A DNA stretch of 64,000 nt, taken from positions 1,302,001-1,366,000 of the forward strand of contig BTRK01000003.1 in the NCBI GenBank assembly GCA_036245805.1, read 5' to 3'. This document shows, in pieces, positions 24,480-37,800 of the stretch (position 1 is the first letter of the stretch; each line of letters begins with the position of its first letter). The DNA is from Pristionchus mayeri. Lineage: Eukaryota > Nematoda > Chromadorea > Rhabditida > Neodiplogasteridae. Below the pieces are notes generated by a model. That model ran no database searches. It saw nothing but the letters and a program-made list of their open reading frames with translations, and was not told where the DNA came from. A program made the translations under genes and the position numbers.

Positions 24480-25959
24480 TGCGCAATCAAGAGAGGCAGC
24501 AGACCATTGTTCCTTTATGTGGATGTTCTGGATGCATTCGCCCTGTTGTCTCATAGACATCCATTCCATTCATGACTATATTTATGATGCACATCACGGG
24601 ATGTGAAGCGCTTTATCACTATCATTTCAAGCTCGTCCCTTCACAACGCCAATACAATCCAAAACATCCACAACATCTCTTCCCATACCACTTCTCTGGT
24701 AACAGTTTCCCAGTGGCATGCCTACGAGATCCCCACTGGAAAATTCCACTCCCATCCTGCAATAGTCTCGCTCTCTCCAAACTGCACACTCTCTCATCGG
24801 GTAGAGAGACGAGAGAGCATGCAAATCGAGGACAGTCATGCCATTACTCCTCCCATCCCTCTGGGAAAGTAACTATCCCAGTCGGGTGACAGTGGTAATT
24901 TTCCTCGTGGTGATCTTCGCAGACATGCCACTGGGTGAGTTGTCTGACTCTCTCCAAATCTCATTGTCTGACTCTCTCCAAATCTCAAGCTCTCTCGCTT
25001 TTTCTCCCGGCGAGAGAGTGTGTGACATGAGGAGAGTCAGACCATTGCTCCACTGGGTAACTTTTACAGAATTTCATCTATTGTTTCCCTATTCAGTCAT
25101 CTCAAGCGCTTCACAATCTCTCGTTCGGCCGATCGCCAAGAAATAAACTTTTCGTTTTAAATACAGATCCATCTGGATAACGGAAGTTATCAGGGTCATA
25201 AATCCCCCACCACATACATAATGCAGGTGGCTACCTCATACATAGGTAGCTGATAACATCAGTGCGTATCAGCCGTGTGTGGACTCTCTAACATAACTTT
25301 TTCGTCTTGCACATGCATCTTCGTGTACCAAGCCAAACTCTTGCTTCTGCATACCAATTTACTGCCTTCTGTTTCCGACGTGCTCTAATTTCCGGTTTCC
25401 TTCAATTGTGGATGTGCAATTATCTGTGCAATGTGCAATGTTAGTGATTTATGTGTCTGAGCCTTCGTTTCTTGATTTCATACTCTTTCGTCCGGTCGAG
25501 TAAGGATAGAGTACATAGAATAAATACAGAGGTTTCGTTTCTCGAACTCTTGTCTAGCATCAATCTGTGAGATTCTCTATCACACTATGTTGCGTCGGTC
25601 TATTGCTCTTGCTTCTTCCTCCGAGTCTGCTCTCTTTTTCTTTCCTCGTCTTGGAAGAGAAGATGGAATGTGAAAGAGAGACACGGCACTTTTCCAAAGC
25701 TGAATGAACACATCTCGAGAGGACTCAGGTTTCTCGAAGAGTTGCAACTCCTTCAACTTTCGCAGAACACGTGTTAATTAGCAATGATTTCTCTCACTCT
25801 CATCTACTGAGATTCTTCGAAAACGTATGGCGCTGACTTATAATCTTCAGGGCCATAAATTTTCGCTGAGAGGCGCTGATACCCCAATGCGCAAAAGTTA
25901 CACCAGCGAGGAAGTCCGGCATCCTACGGCGTCTTTGGGATGTAAAATACTTTCCGTCT

Positions 25960-26490
25960 CACCCTCCCTCAATTTGACCGATGTCCTATCTCTGGCAATA
26001 TGGCACACCCGTACCTTCTCTCACTTTGCCCCGATACTTTTCGTCTAACAGGAAGCTGTGATCGTAAAACACGAACTTATGAGAAATTGTATGCAGTGAA
26101 GTAGACATGGGGCTGAAATTCTCTCCTTCTCATCTCCTCTTATGTTGACCGATGTCAGCTCTCTGGCCACCACCTGGCATGCCTGCACCCTTTCACTTTG
26201 TCTTACTTTGTCCCTTGCAACTATTCGTCTGACGAGAAACTGCGTTCGTGAAAGGGGGGGGGGAAGAAGATCGGGAAGAATTCTCTTTTCCTTCTCTCAT
26301 GTTGACCGATGTCCGCTCTCTGGCCACCACCTGGCATGCCTGCACCCTTTCACTTTGTCTTACTTTGTCCCTTGCAACTATTCGTCTGACGAGAAACTGC
26401 GTTCGTGAAAGGGGGGGGGGGAAGAAGATCGGGAAGAATTCTCTTTTCCTTCTCTCATGTTGACCGATGTCCGCTCTCTAGCCACCTGGC
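25960..26490. repeat. Tandem repeat, about 158-bp unit
   Basis: The motif TTGACCGATGTC recurs at about 26145, 26302 and 26460 with almost identical following sequence, including runs of nine to ten G (near 26254 and 26412). A more diverged unit precedes it at about 25975. It lies in the gene-poor 22.6-31.8 kb region. Confidence 0.75.
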
Positions 26491-29400
26491 ATGCCCTCAC
26501 TCTTCTTGTGTATTCTTGTGTATCTTCTTGTGTAATATTTTCGAATCATTAGACAATGCGCTTGTAGAATCTCACTCAGTAAAGTTGTACATGGTATGAA
26601 ATGCTCTCCTATCCTCCTTCACATAACCTTTCATATTGCCCGCTCTCTGGCCATCATGCCCCCAGTGGTCCAGTCCTCCCCTTCATTCTTCTGAGAGTGC
26701 AGATAATTACGTGTATTGTTACTTCATTCGTCCTTGCATTGAATTGAGAGAAGGGGGCTAGAACTGTTCGTGTAACAGTTTTCTCTATGGGGAACGGTTT
26801 ATTTGCGCAGCGGCTGGAAATAGGACAAGGGACAGATGAACTCCCGGGTGTTAGCGAAAACCGTTCGATATCAGAAATACTTAGAGCATTGATCTTGTTA
26901 TGATATGCATCACATGCAACAGAGGATGGGAAGAGGACGAAAACAAGGGACGCAGTCAAAACATGGCACGGTGCTAGGAACATTCACTTTGAGATCCGCG
27001 CACAAAGCTGGAGTGTTTTCACCATTCCTCATCGCATTGCATCATTTCCCGAGCAACGCCAGGGGGCTTTATTGGCTTTATTGATATGTCAAAAGCGGCA
27101 TGGCGTCATAGTTCTCATCCGACCTAGTGCCGCTTTATTGGCGCGCGCAGAAACAGCTAAGCCTCTAGCGGTGGCTACTTAGTGATCGCCAGAGAGATTA
27201 TCCCTTCTGGCGCGGATAATCGAAGATATCGGGTACCTTTACATGTAATCCAATTCTCACGCCTTGTATAAGCGTTGCGGCTGTTTTGGTACCCCTTTTT
27301 TTTTTTTCGATAATCCAATAATGAGAAAGACAGCGCACTGAGGCCTATATTCTCTGGTAGAAGTTTCCCCACTGGGACAATTCCCACTGTCATCTCACTG
27401 GCATTGCAACTTTTCCCCACTGGTGACAGTGCGAATTTTTCCTGTGGTGACCCGGCTGGCATGCCACTGGGTATCTTTTACAAAACGTATGACGTTTGTG
27501 TTTCCTTATTCAGCCATTCCAAGCACTAAGAGGTCTGATTTTTGGCATGTTTCCGGTCTGTTGGGTCATGTGTTTGACCCGTTGCATACAGATTCACCAA
27601 GATCACGGAAGTTATGAGGCTCATAAATCACCCTCCATGTGTCCGCCTGCATTATAATACAGGTGGCTAACGTCACTCATAGATCGCATATAACCTGAGT
27701 GCGTAATAGCTTTGGGTGGACACCTTTCCAAAAAGTTATGGCACTGGGAAAGCATGTCAACTTTTATTAAACCAAACCTATTCCTCTCCCAACCATCCTT
27801 GAGTGACCTCTCATTGTCGGTATTGAACGGATTTATATATTTTAAGATAGTTGCAAGGCAATCTTCTTAGATACACGAATATTGCTCACTGATTCACCTA
27901 CATCTCAGTATTAAGCCCCGTGCAAAATATCTGTTTCGGAGCAAGTTAATGAACACTTCTCGTATGAATCATATGAAATTAAACTATTTGTTGCGGTTTT
28001 CGATTTTATCTGTTATTCCTGGCGCTTAATACTGTGACACGTCTCCAAAGCGCAGCGACTGTTGTACTCCCTAACCTCACCGTGTTACGGAAAGGGGCGG
28101 AGTTTGCGCGCCAGAACTTTCTTTCGGGTCCTCTACTTTTGCAATTCCTTTTAAAATCTAATAATGATGAATATATGCGCAACATCATTCCTCAAGCTTT
28201 GGAGAAGTTGTGGTGTCTCTACTTTAATCGTTAACATGTTGTGCTAAAACGGGGTGTAAACACACGTAATGTGATCACAACATTGCAGCTTTATCGGGCG
28301 CGTGCATGGTATTATTATGTGCGTCACAATCTGTTTTCATCATGCGTCCGCTCGCGCTGATTTTAGACGTGAGAGAGAAGCCCTAAGCGAGACGACCTCG
28401 TTGTATTCCCCCATATAATTATATAATTCCGTAGGCATTCCACCCAATGACTCTCTATCACCTGTGTATTGGGAACCTCCTCTAGTAGGCCTCGACAAAA
28501 ATACCACCGTCTCTTCATTCCCCATACAAAGTCGCAACTTGAAACGGTGTTTAAATTTACAAGAATATGACCTGAATGGCATCCGATCCTAGACGACCTC
28601 TCCTAGCCCTAATCCACTGTCGCGCGCACTCGAAAATGGGAAAGTGTGGGGAATAGGAATTCTTGTTCAATAGAGGTTGCAATTCGATTCATGACACACA
28701 GCGTGGTATCGTTCGTAGTACTCTATCCTTTATTGGATAGTATCAATGGTAGCCCGTGGCCTTCCCTAGCCCTAATCCTCACTCTCGAAACAGGTAAACT
28801 GCGAGAGAAAGGTTCTCTTTGAATAAACAGGAATGAGAACGCACCGCCGTATCTCACCGATTAGAAAAAAAAAGGACACCGATTAGAAAAACACGCGTCT
28901 TATCTCGCCGAATCAGTTTCTCCCCTCCGGTTGAAGGTCGAAGTAGAGATAAGCAGCACCTCTAGAGTAGTGTTGCTTCGATAAGTGCTTTTTTTCCTTT
29001 GTAAGAGAGAGCTGTGGCCACATGGTCATTATATTTCGAAACTCAGGGAATTGTGTATGCGAGCGTAAATGCGAAGGGCAGTGACCACAATTTCGACCTA
29101 TGTACCTACCTATCACGAACTCAATACATGCAATTACCCGAAGAGTAGCATTTTACTCCCAGTTAAAGGTCGAAGAACGGAGATTAGAGAGGCGCGTAGG
29201 GGTGACAGATCGCAAGAAGAGCGATCAGAGGCCGAAATTTGAATAATCGGCTTTCATTCTACTCACAGGGGTACAGTGGTGAGAGAGCGTATTGAATGAA
29301 GAGCGTCGTATGTCTGCCTCTCAGACTAGCGTTCCCTAGCGCGCCGCCGCCTTTGTTGTCTCGGTGCCAGCCGGGAGGGGGAGAGGAGAGAGAGCCGCAC

Positions 29401-31806
29401 TCTCCTAGCAATGGCCCGGCAAGAAAAGTTCCTTTTCACTCGGCGTTCTCTGCCTATCCGCAAGATGAAAAGATCCATTTCTTGCGAAGCCACAAGAGTT
29501 CGTAATTCGGGTCACCGTCTCTTCATTTTACACACTCTCTCGACCGGTCGAATGGTGAGAGAGTGTGTAGAATGAAGAGACCGTGGCTTCATTTCTCGAA
29601 CTTTAGAAGCGACCACTTTCTAGTTACACTCTGTCCGATCGTCTGTCTCATCTCTCTGTTTGCTACACTCAATGAGCCAGAAACATTCAGTTTCACATAT
29701 TTCTTGTACTTGCTGTCAGAGTGAGAGAAACGAGGATGGCGAGCTAGCTAGGCGATTGATCTGATAGGAAACTTGATTGCCTTGCCCGTGGGCGCGCGTC
29801 TAGAGGAGAGTGTGACAGCTAGAGAGTGTGCGGTCACGAGAGACGGCCAGAGAGACAGAGTGACTAGAGAGCGGCCCGCAGACGATCAGACAAAGCTAGG
29901 GAATGCGATTTAGTCAGCGAGCGGGCCGAGTGAGAGAGTGTGGAGAACGAAGAGAGACAAGAGGCAAGTGAGACGTGGCGCTCGCCTATTGGTTGTGTGC
30001 CGGATCGATGGAAACGCCCCAACGCCCACTGAGCGTGAGGTCACGAGGAGCAAGGGAGGGAAAAAGTTTCCCGCCCGTTTGCACAACCGGTCGCCATCGG
30101 ATGGGTCCAGACTGGTCCGGGACAGGATGGATATGATTCATCCGGTCCCCGGTTGCACTCAAACAGAGTGATAGGAAACATATGTCCTGAAACTGGAACT
30201 CGAATCTTGCAAATCGGTGCAGGTAAACAAGATTGTGATCGAGACGCAGCGCGACCGCGACGCGACGCGAGCTTGCGCGTCGTGGATTTTCTCTGATACT
30301 CGCTGATTTCCTTCGTATTTCGCAATTCCTATCGTTCCGAGCTGGAAAAAACACACAAACATCTTTATTCATCATGTTCATTATCTGTTGTTGTGTATTG
30401 ATATCGTTCTTTAACATTCCAGAAACTCTTATATTCGAAAAACGTTGAAGCAGCACTCTTCTGAATACCTTCCTGAAGTTAGGGATAGAAAAAATTGTCG
30501 ATATCGAATTGCAATTTGCGGTCTCAAATCTTCAAAGTATGATGTTATCTAATTTTGCACCGTTATCAATGGATCATATCAAGATGGAATTCTGATTAGA
30601 CACATTCTTAGAAACGATAATGACCTGAAAAGAGGAATGTTTCGTTTCTCTGGTATTGATGCCCCATTAGCACCGAAGAAGAGAATGGGCTCACGGACTG
30701 AAATCGCCATTGTAATCACTCTTGCGTATCTTGATATAGCATATATGCGAATACCTTTACTGCTATTGGCACCTCCGTAAATCCCCCATTAGCATAGCCA
30801 GCGGCCATACAATGGGGGGAATTTATGATGGTGCTAATCCCGGAACACTACCAGAGTATACTGCTAATGGGGGAGCAACACCAGAGCACACTGCTCTTCT
30901 CACGTTTAAACCTTAAGAGGGACTGACAGTAAAACCGCTCTAATCAATGCGCGCAATAAGGAATGAGAGGGCGCCCTCTCGTTTCATTATGCTGTCTCCT
31001 CCATTGCCTGTGCGGAAGGGTAACTCTGAATGCATCAAAACACCCATAGCTCGATTTAGAAGACAGATTTCAAACCCGAATTGCGAAAATGTGCTATGAT
31101 TTAGGTTTCTCTCAAAAACTGCGTTGTCAGTTTGAGCTTGCTATTTGCTGTTAATCGCCCCTTAAATTAGTGGTTGCAGACAGTTGATTAACGCTCTTCT
31201 CCAATCAGGAGCCTCTTCAGGCATGTTTCCTCCCAAAAGAGACTGATTTGTACTTCTTTGGCCTCCGAAAGTGCACTTTTGCCTCCATTACAAGGGCGCA
31301 ATAAGGAGGGATTTGAGGGAGTGCGAGAGGAGGGGGGAAGGGGTGGGAGAGAGGGGAGAGGGGAAAGTGTGGGTGGGAGAGCGCGAACACCCCGGCGTAT
31401 TACGAACGGTCATTTTTGCGTTCCGCGTCTAATTCGGGGTTGCCAGGGTAAGCATTACAGCAACCATATGATTTTGATGCTACTCTACACGAATTTGACC
31501 TTTTCGCTTTTGTCCGTATTTGCAAAAACTACATACATTCAAAGTACTTATACGGATTGAAGCTCCTCTTTTTCCCGCCTTCTCTTTACAGCTTTCCTTA
31601 ATCCCTGCTTATTATCCACCCCTCCTCCCACGGTAATGAACGTGAATTGTGCAATTGTCTGTGGCCAGATCAGGGAGTAGCACAAAAGAGGCCCTTTTTG
31701 AGAGAGAAACACACCTTTTGCATTGTTAAAATATCTCTTCCAAGCTCGTTTCTTGACAAACATTACAAATGTTAAGAAAATGAATTTTAATTGACATCAT
31801 TTTCAG
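26491..31806. other. Long intergenic stretch without recognisable genes
   Basis: I see no exon chain here on either strand. The stretch holds half of a GGTCGGATGAGAAC-type MITE (27084-27136), a hairpin of the ACTCTCTCG family (29512-29598), GC-rich DNA at 29,900-30,300 and purine-rich runs near 31,320. It also contains the upstream region of the zinc-finger gene that starts at 31807. Confidence 0.5.
29512..29598. repeat. Hairpin element with ACTCTCTCGACCGGTCGA core
   Basis: A palindrome in which the CTCTTCATTTTACACACTCTC arm meets its complement around ACCGGT. Relatives are at 38295-38369, 51177-51262 and 63231-63305. Confidence 0.65.
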
Positions 31807-34800
31807 ATGAGGTGCCATCTGTGCACGGCTGCGGAGGATCCGCCGAGTTTCGGCGATTTCACCGCGTACAGAGTTAGTTCATTCATTTATTTATTCCATT
31901 CGAGGTGACAAAAAACGCATTATGAAGGAAAGATTAAAATTGTGATAGTTGTTCCTTCAAAATGTCGATCAAGAGGCAGGAAACGGGGGTGTGATGACGA
32001 ACATTTACGGGAAATGTCAATTTGTCACGCTTTAATGGAGCCGAATTACATTTGGCAAACGGTACCATTCCCCGAAAAATCGTCCGCTCTGTCGATCCGT
32101 AGTAAGAGAGCGTTGAGAGTGAAAGTGACGCAGATTAGTGGCTGTGTGATGCACTTTGGCTAATAAACTTGATGACGAAATTCACGCGTCTAGAGAAACT
32201 CATAATCGTGAATATATTTATGGATTGCATTCAAGTTTATTTAAATTGCAAATTAATTAGTTGTCCTCTTTCAGGCACACATCAAGGAGACTCACGCTGC
32301 CTCGACAATAGATCTGTTCGTCTGTCCTCTCTGCCCCGGAACCCAGAGGTTAGACCTGTATAATTTTCCATTTTCAAAAGTTTGAGTAAATTTCCAAAAA
32401 GTAGTCGTGATGTGCCTTGTGAAATCGCCGAGGAGACTACATTGATCGATTGTTCATTGATAAAATGAGTCAAAAGGTGCGTTACTCAACGCTATTTCGA
32501 AACAGTAAGATCGAACGTGAGATGGAAATGATTCATGTTCCGAGAGTTGATTAATGAATCATACTTGATTATTTTCAGAGGAGAAGAGGCACTTCAATGC
32601 CATCTGGCCAACAAGCATGAGAGCTTCGCTCCGTACAATGTGAGTAATATAACGTTTCAATATTTAAAAAAAGGATTTCAAGGCATCATTTTGAAATTTG
32701 GATGTGCTTCTCGTAGTAATGAATCTTTGAAAGCGTTCCAGCTTTCATCATGTTGTATACCATCCTCCCCTTTCCCATATCGTATTCTTTCTCTGTGTGA
32801 GGAGAGTCAAAACATTCTGAATCACCAGGCACAGTATCCGTATCCCATTGCACCATCTAGCGTGGCTAAAAGAGAAGGAACGATTGAAAGGAGCGTAGGA
32901 GATAATTGCAAAGTTGATCAATTTCCTACTACTAGTGTACTCCACAGGGATTATGTACCTTGGTTGCGAAATCACCTGCTCCATCAGGCAACGCTACCTG
33001 ATTTATTGTGCTTTTAGAAGCAGGAGCAATACATGGGCAAGTAAAGTAAGAACTCTTGCAGTACGACGCAACTGACTAATTGAGAATTTTGTATGCAAAA
33101 GAGGGGATGAATCTAATTTCAGATGAGTGAGGAGTACATGGGCATCGCCTGTGGCGACTGTGGCCTCTACCTGTCCCTTCCAGCCGATGGAGGAGAGGAC
33201 GAGTGGAGCGCGTTCGAATTCCAGATGGTTAGTGTTGCCAAATCGGAAAATGCCCTTATCTTTTGGTGACCTCTTTCACTAGTCTTTCAGAGCGAGATAG
33301 AGAAAAAGTGTGAAACGAATATATTTACCATCACTAGTCAGTACAGAATTACGTTTATTGTGCAACTGCATGATAGTGTCCGGTTGGCAGACAATACACA
33401 ATGAATCATACATAATACAAATGCGCTCCACACCTCGAATGAGACGAGGAGGAGTGGAGCGCGTTCGAATTCCAGATGGTCAGAATATAATTACATCTAT
33501 CGATCCACTGTTTGGCAGTGTGAAGAAGGTAGATAATACAATATTGCTATGTCAGTATAAACAACAGAAATGTTGTCACGGATTCCACCAAATGAAAATG
33601 CATGAGTACAATTTTTAAAAAAGGATAGTGATAAATGACGATGCAAGTTGCGCGTAACTGCTTACACGTCACAAGTGTTGCTTTCTGACTGTTTGTAACA
33701 TGATTTGATACAATTATGAATCATATTCAGTCCAATCACTCCCCTGAAGACATGCGGCCTCTCATCGTCCACTCGACGACGCCACTCACAGAGGATCTCT
33801 CGGTATGATTTATGCTGAACATTGATTGACACATGAGCTTATAGACCATGATGAAATAGCAGTTTCGAAATAGAGAACAGATTTACCAAGATAAGATGAG
33901 TGATGAAAATAGAAAATAATCCGATGTTGTTGTCATTCGACAAGTATACATATTCTGAAATTTTGAAACAAAATTTGAACAGTTCTGAAAGAAAGCTTTG
34001 CAGACGTTCGTCAGGCTCTTCAGAAGTGATGAAGACAAGAGAAAGGGCCGGAAAAAGAAAGAACAGTGTCCCCATTGCAAAGAACAGTTCGGCAGCAGAC
34101 TCAAGCTGAAGTGAGTACTGCAGAAAGCCGTGTTGAATTGCAGATTCAATAGAGTAGCGAACATAGAAATATTAGATACACTATATACCAGTCTCGATGA
34201 AAGTATGCGGCCTCTAGTTAACGATGTTGTGATGACCACAAATCCATCTATCAAATTTATGCTACGACATCATCGAAATCAGTTGTATTCCTACCGTAAC
34301 CATCCACTCCCGCTCAGAAAGCATCTACTGCGAGGACAGCTGGAGTGCAAGTCGAACCTCCCAACTACTGCACTGGCGTTGTTTGTTAGGGATGTCATCG
34401 AAGAGGAGAAGAAGGTAAACAGATGAGGAAAATGGATTGTCCGCGTACTAGAGCTTTGATTTTCTGATTACTTTCTACAATTTTGAAACGTCAACCTTAC
34501 GGGAATTCATCACGATTTTGCTGCACTCATTCAAGATCTTTCATGGTTCGTGGGGAAATTGAGGGCTTATTATCTTCGTTTCCCGAAATCTTTCAATGAA
34601 TGTCAATCTAGAGAGTTTAATAAATGGAGAGAATAACCCCTAAATCAAATCTATTACCTACGATTTGCAGATGCATGCCCTCTGGAGAGACTCCGAAGAG
34701 GATGAGGATCGCAAAACCATCGTTGCAAAGGAGAAGGTTCGTAAAAATATCGGCGAGGGTGTATGAATTGAATATGTCTATGGTATTATGTTTGGAACTA

Positions 34801-37800
34801 TAATCACGATAAACTGAGAAGGTGTATAGGTAGTAACTGCAAGCAACACCTATCGAAAGTAGGGATTATGATTCTTTTATTGGAAAATTTGTGTATCATT
34901 TTCAAATATGTTTCATGTGCGCTACATATGCATACTATACATTGTACATGAAACATATCTGAACATCATTCAAATGATGCCCAATTACGCCCATTTCCGG
35001 AACCCTAATGGTGATACAATCACAGCTATCTCAATATATCTTGATTCAGGTTTCCACTGTTCCTAGAAAGCCGATCGGTTTTCAACGAGTAAAAAAGTAA
35101 GTCTAAGATATATAAATACATAATTGTCTTTCGTATATTTCATTAAGAGAAAGTTAAAAACAAACAAAACTTTTTTTATCAAATCGCATTACCACTTACT
35201 ATCAGCAAAACTAGCCGAGACAAACTGACAACGCAGTTAGGAGGCAATCGCAAACCGTAACCCGTTTTCGAAATTCCGATTTTGAAATATCTATTCAGAA
35301 TAAAGTTATGGCTCAATTAAAGGAGTGCTCCGGGGAATGAATGTTAGGGAGTCCCACCACGAAAATTCTGCGCTCTCAATGGGAAACTGTAGCGAATTCA
35401 CCCCAGAAATGATGTGAAACTTAAGTTGAGCGAGTGAAACATAAATGAACTTGTCACAACCCTGCGCTGTCAATGAACTTTGCGCGTATGTAAATAGCCG
35501 CAGAGGCGTCTGTGGAACTTCGGACAAAGTGATTTCTGATCGTGTTAGTAGCCTCTACAATATCCGCACTGTCGCTATGGGTGACTGGGCATTCCCCGGA
35601 GCACCCCTTTAAAGCATTCAAAGTTGCCCCTTACGCACAGGCAACGAGTGGGAGAGCACGCGAGATGAAGAGAGTTCTCTCCCTATGTGAAACATATTTC
35701 AACCAGGCGTGTTTTTGCTGATAATCCTGCTTTAATTTTCAGATCGGAAGTAGCAAAGAAGATATCGAAACTAGTCAAGAAAGCCCGGAAATACAAAGAT
35801 TCGAAGGTGATTCATCAATATTATTAAATTTTCGGTTGGTCTTAGCAGAGAAATATTAGCAGGGAAATAGTGGGTCACAAGGGATTGATCATCACTATAT
35901 CAATCACCAAGCGTATCAAACGGGGTCACTCGCTTGAGAGTGCGGAGAAAAGAAGAAAAACTGCTCAGCATTTTTCGACTTTAACGAGTCCATTGCAGCT
36001 TACGATCACAATCCCCATTCACCGACGCTCTGCTGACACCGCAATCTCCTACACACCAAACGGAGCCCTCTTCACGTAAGCTGGTCTTTGTTATCAACGG
36101 TGTGGATAGTTTCGCAAAAAAGTACGTTGTTCATTCCACGTGCACTATCACCTATCACAGAAGTGAGATACCACAGAGTTTTATCAGCATTTTTTCGAAG
36201 CTATCAAATTCGAATTTCATAATTTCGTAAGTACTATTGGCATCATTTTAATTAGCCAATATATTTAACCAATTTACCCAATTTCAGGCTTCACAGCTGC
36301 GCGTCATGCAAGTTGTTGCTTGGAAACACCTCAGCTATTATTACTCACCACTGTGGAACTCAAGTAAGCGATGTGACGAGTTCAAGTCATTCTCGAGAGC
36401 GAAAGGTGCAAAAAAACGCGAGATTTTATAATTTCATCCTTTTTCTCCTTGCGCACGCAGAGCTTATCCACCAAATAACGAGAGATTTTTTTTGTAGAAT
36501 TGCGAATCTTGCAAGATCACGGTTAACAGCTGATTAAAGGAGGAGTAAACTCAAAATTCATTTTTTGAAGCTATCATATGCACTGCCTGGAGCTCCAAAA
36601 CGATAAGAAGCTCCGAAATATTCCCATTTATATCTCCATTCCAAACAGAGTTATAGCTAGTTGGCTGGGAGCGAGATCAGGGAAATCTCAGGGAAGGGGG
36701 CGAGATTGCACGCGACTTGAAGAGAGTGCGTCCGGGTGGTGAAACATATTCCAACCGGGCGCGCGTTTGCATTTGCTCCTCCTTTAAGATTAGGAAGATT
36801 AATATCGTGTGCTCAGAATGAAACCTATTCTAGGAGCGACTCCACAAGCACTTCAAGAATAAGCCTAATTCGGATTCGAGCATTCCCTGCCACATCGAAG
36901 GCTGCGAGCACGCTGTCTGTTCGGTGCTGGGCCTGCAGGTATAGTTAAAACATTTACCCATACATCCAGCTATAGCCCATCTCCCTCAACGTTATACTTG
37001 AACAGTATGCCGTTGCACTAGAGATGAATGCAAAACTGAGTGTTTTAAAGTGAGAAAAACATTCCAAGTGGAGTGAGTCAGATTAATTTCCAATATATCG
37101 TACGAGATGGAAATTTAGGAACGAAAACCGTGAAATTTGCAAAAATATCACGTTTCGTGGATTATGGTGAATATTCATTTAAGACTTTTGCTTTTTTGTA
37201 TTCTTTTTTTCATACGCGTTTTCATAAAACGGATGGGATTTTACAAGGAAATATGGCTAGAAATGCAATAAAAGCACGTGAAAAATATGTAATATTCACG
37301 AAACAGTGCTAAAACCCGGTTATGGCTATTTCGTCAATATTTCATATTTTTTCACGTGCTTTTATTGCATTTCTAGCCATATTTCCTTGTAAAATCCCAT
37401 CCGTTTTATGAAAACGCATATGAAAAAAAGAATGCAAAAAAGCAAAAGTATTAAAAATGAAAATTCACCATAATCCACGAAACGTGATATTTTGCAAATT
37501 GCACGGTTTTCGTTCCTAAATTTCCATCACGTACGATAATGAGCAATGCAGGTGCATCTCTCGATCGCCCACAATCTTGACTACCTCATCGAGCAGGGAA
37601 TGGAGAAGAGTAAGTTTTACAACTTGTTTAGCTTGTGTATGGTTTGTTGTTGTATAGATTGTGTTGTTTTTGAAATCCGATCTTACATAATTGATCGATA
37701 TTTCAGTCAAGCCGTGCAACATACCGAAGATGATACGACCTGCCGCTCTGACGACACCGATGATTTCACGTGAGCAATATTTTGGTTCGGTTGCCTAGTT

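Noticed and set aside
24838..25146. 102-codon hydrophobic frame
   Set aside because: Built of CACTGGG-type and ACTCTCTC repeats; no splice signals or homology.
29986..30456. 156-codon open frame on the - strand
   Set aside because: No family resemblance, no splice context, mixed composition, overlapping frames on both strands; probably chance in GC-rich DNA.
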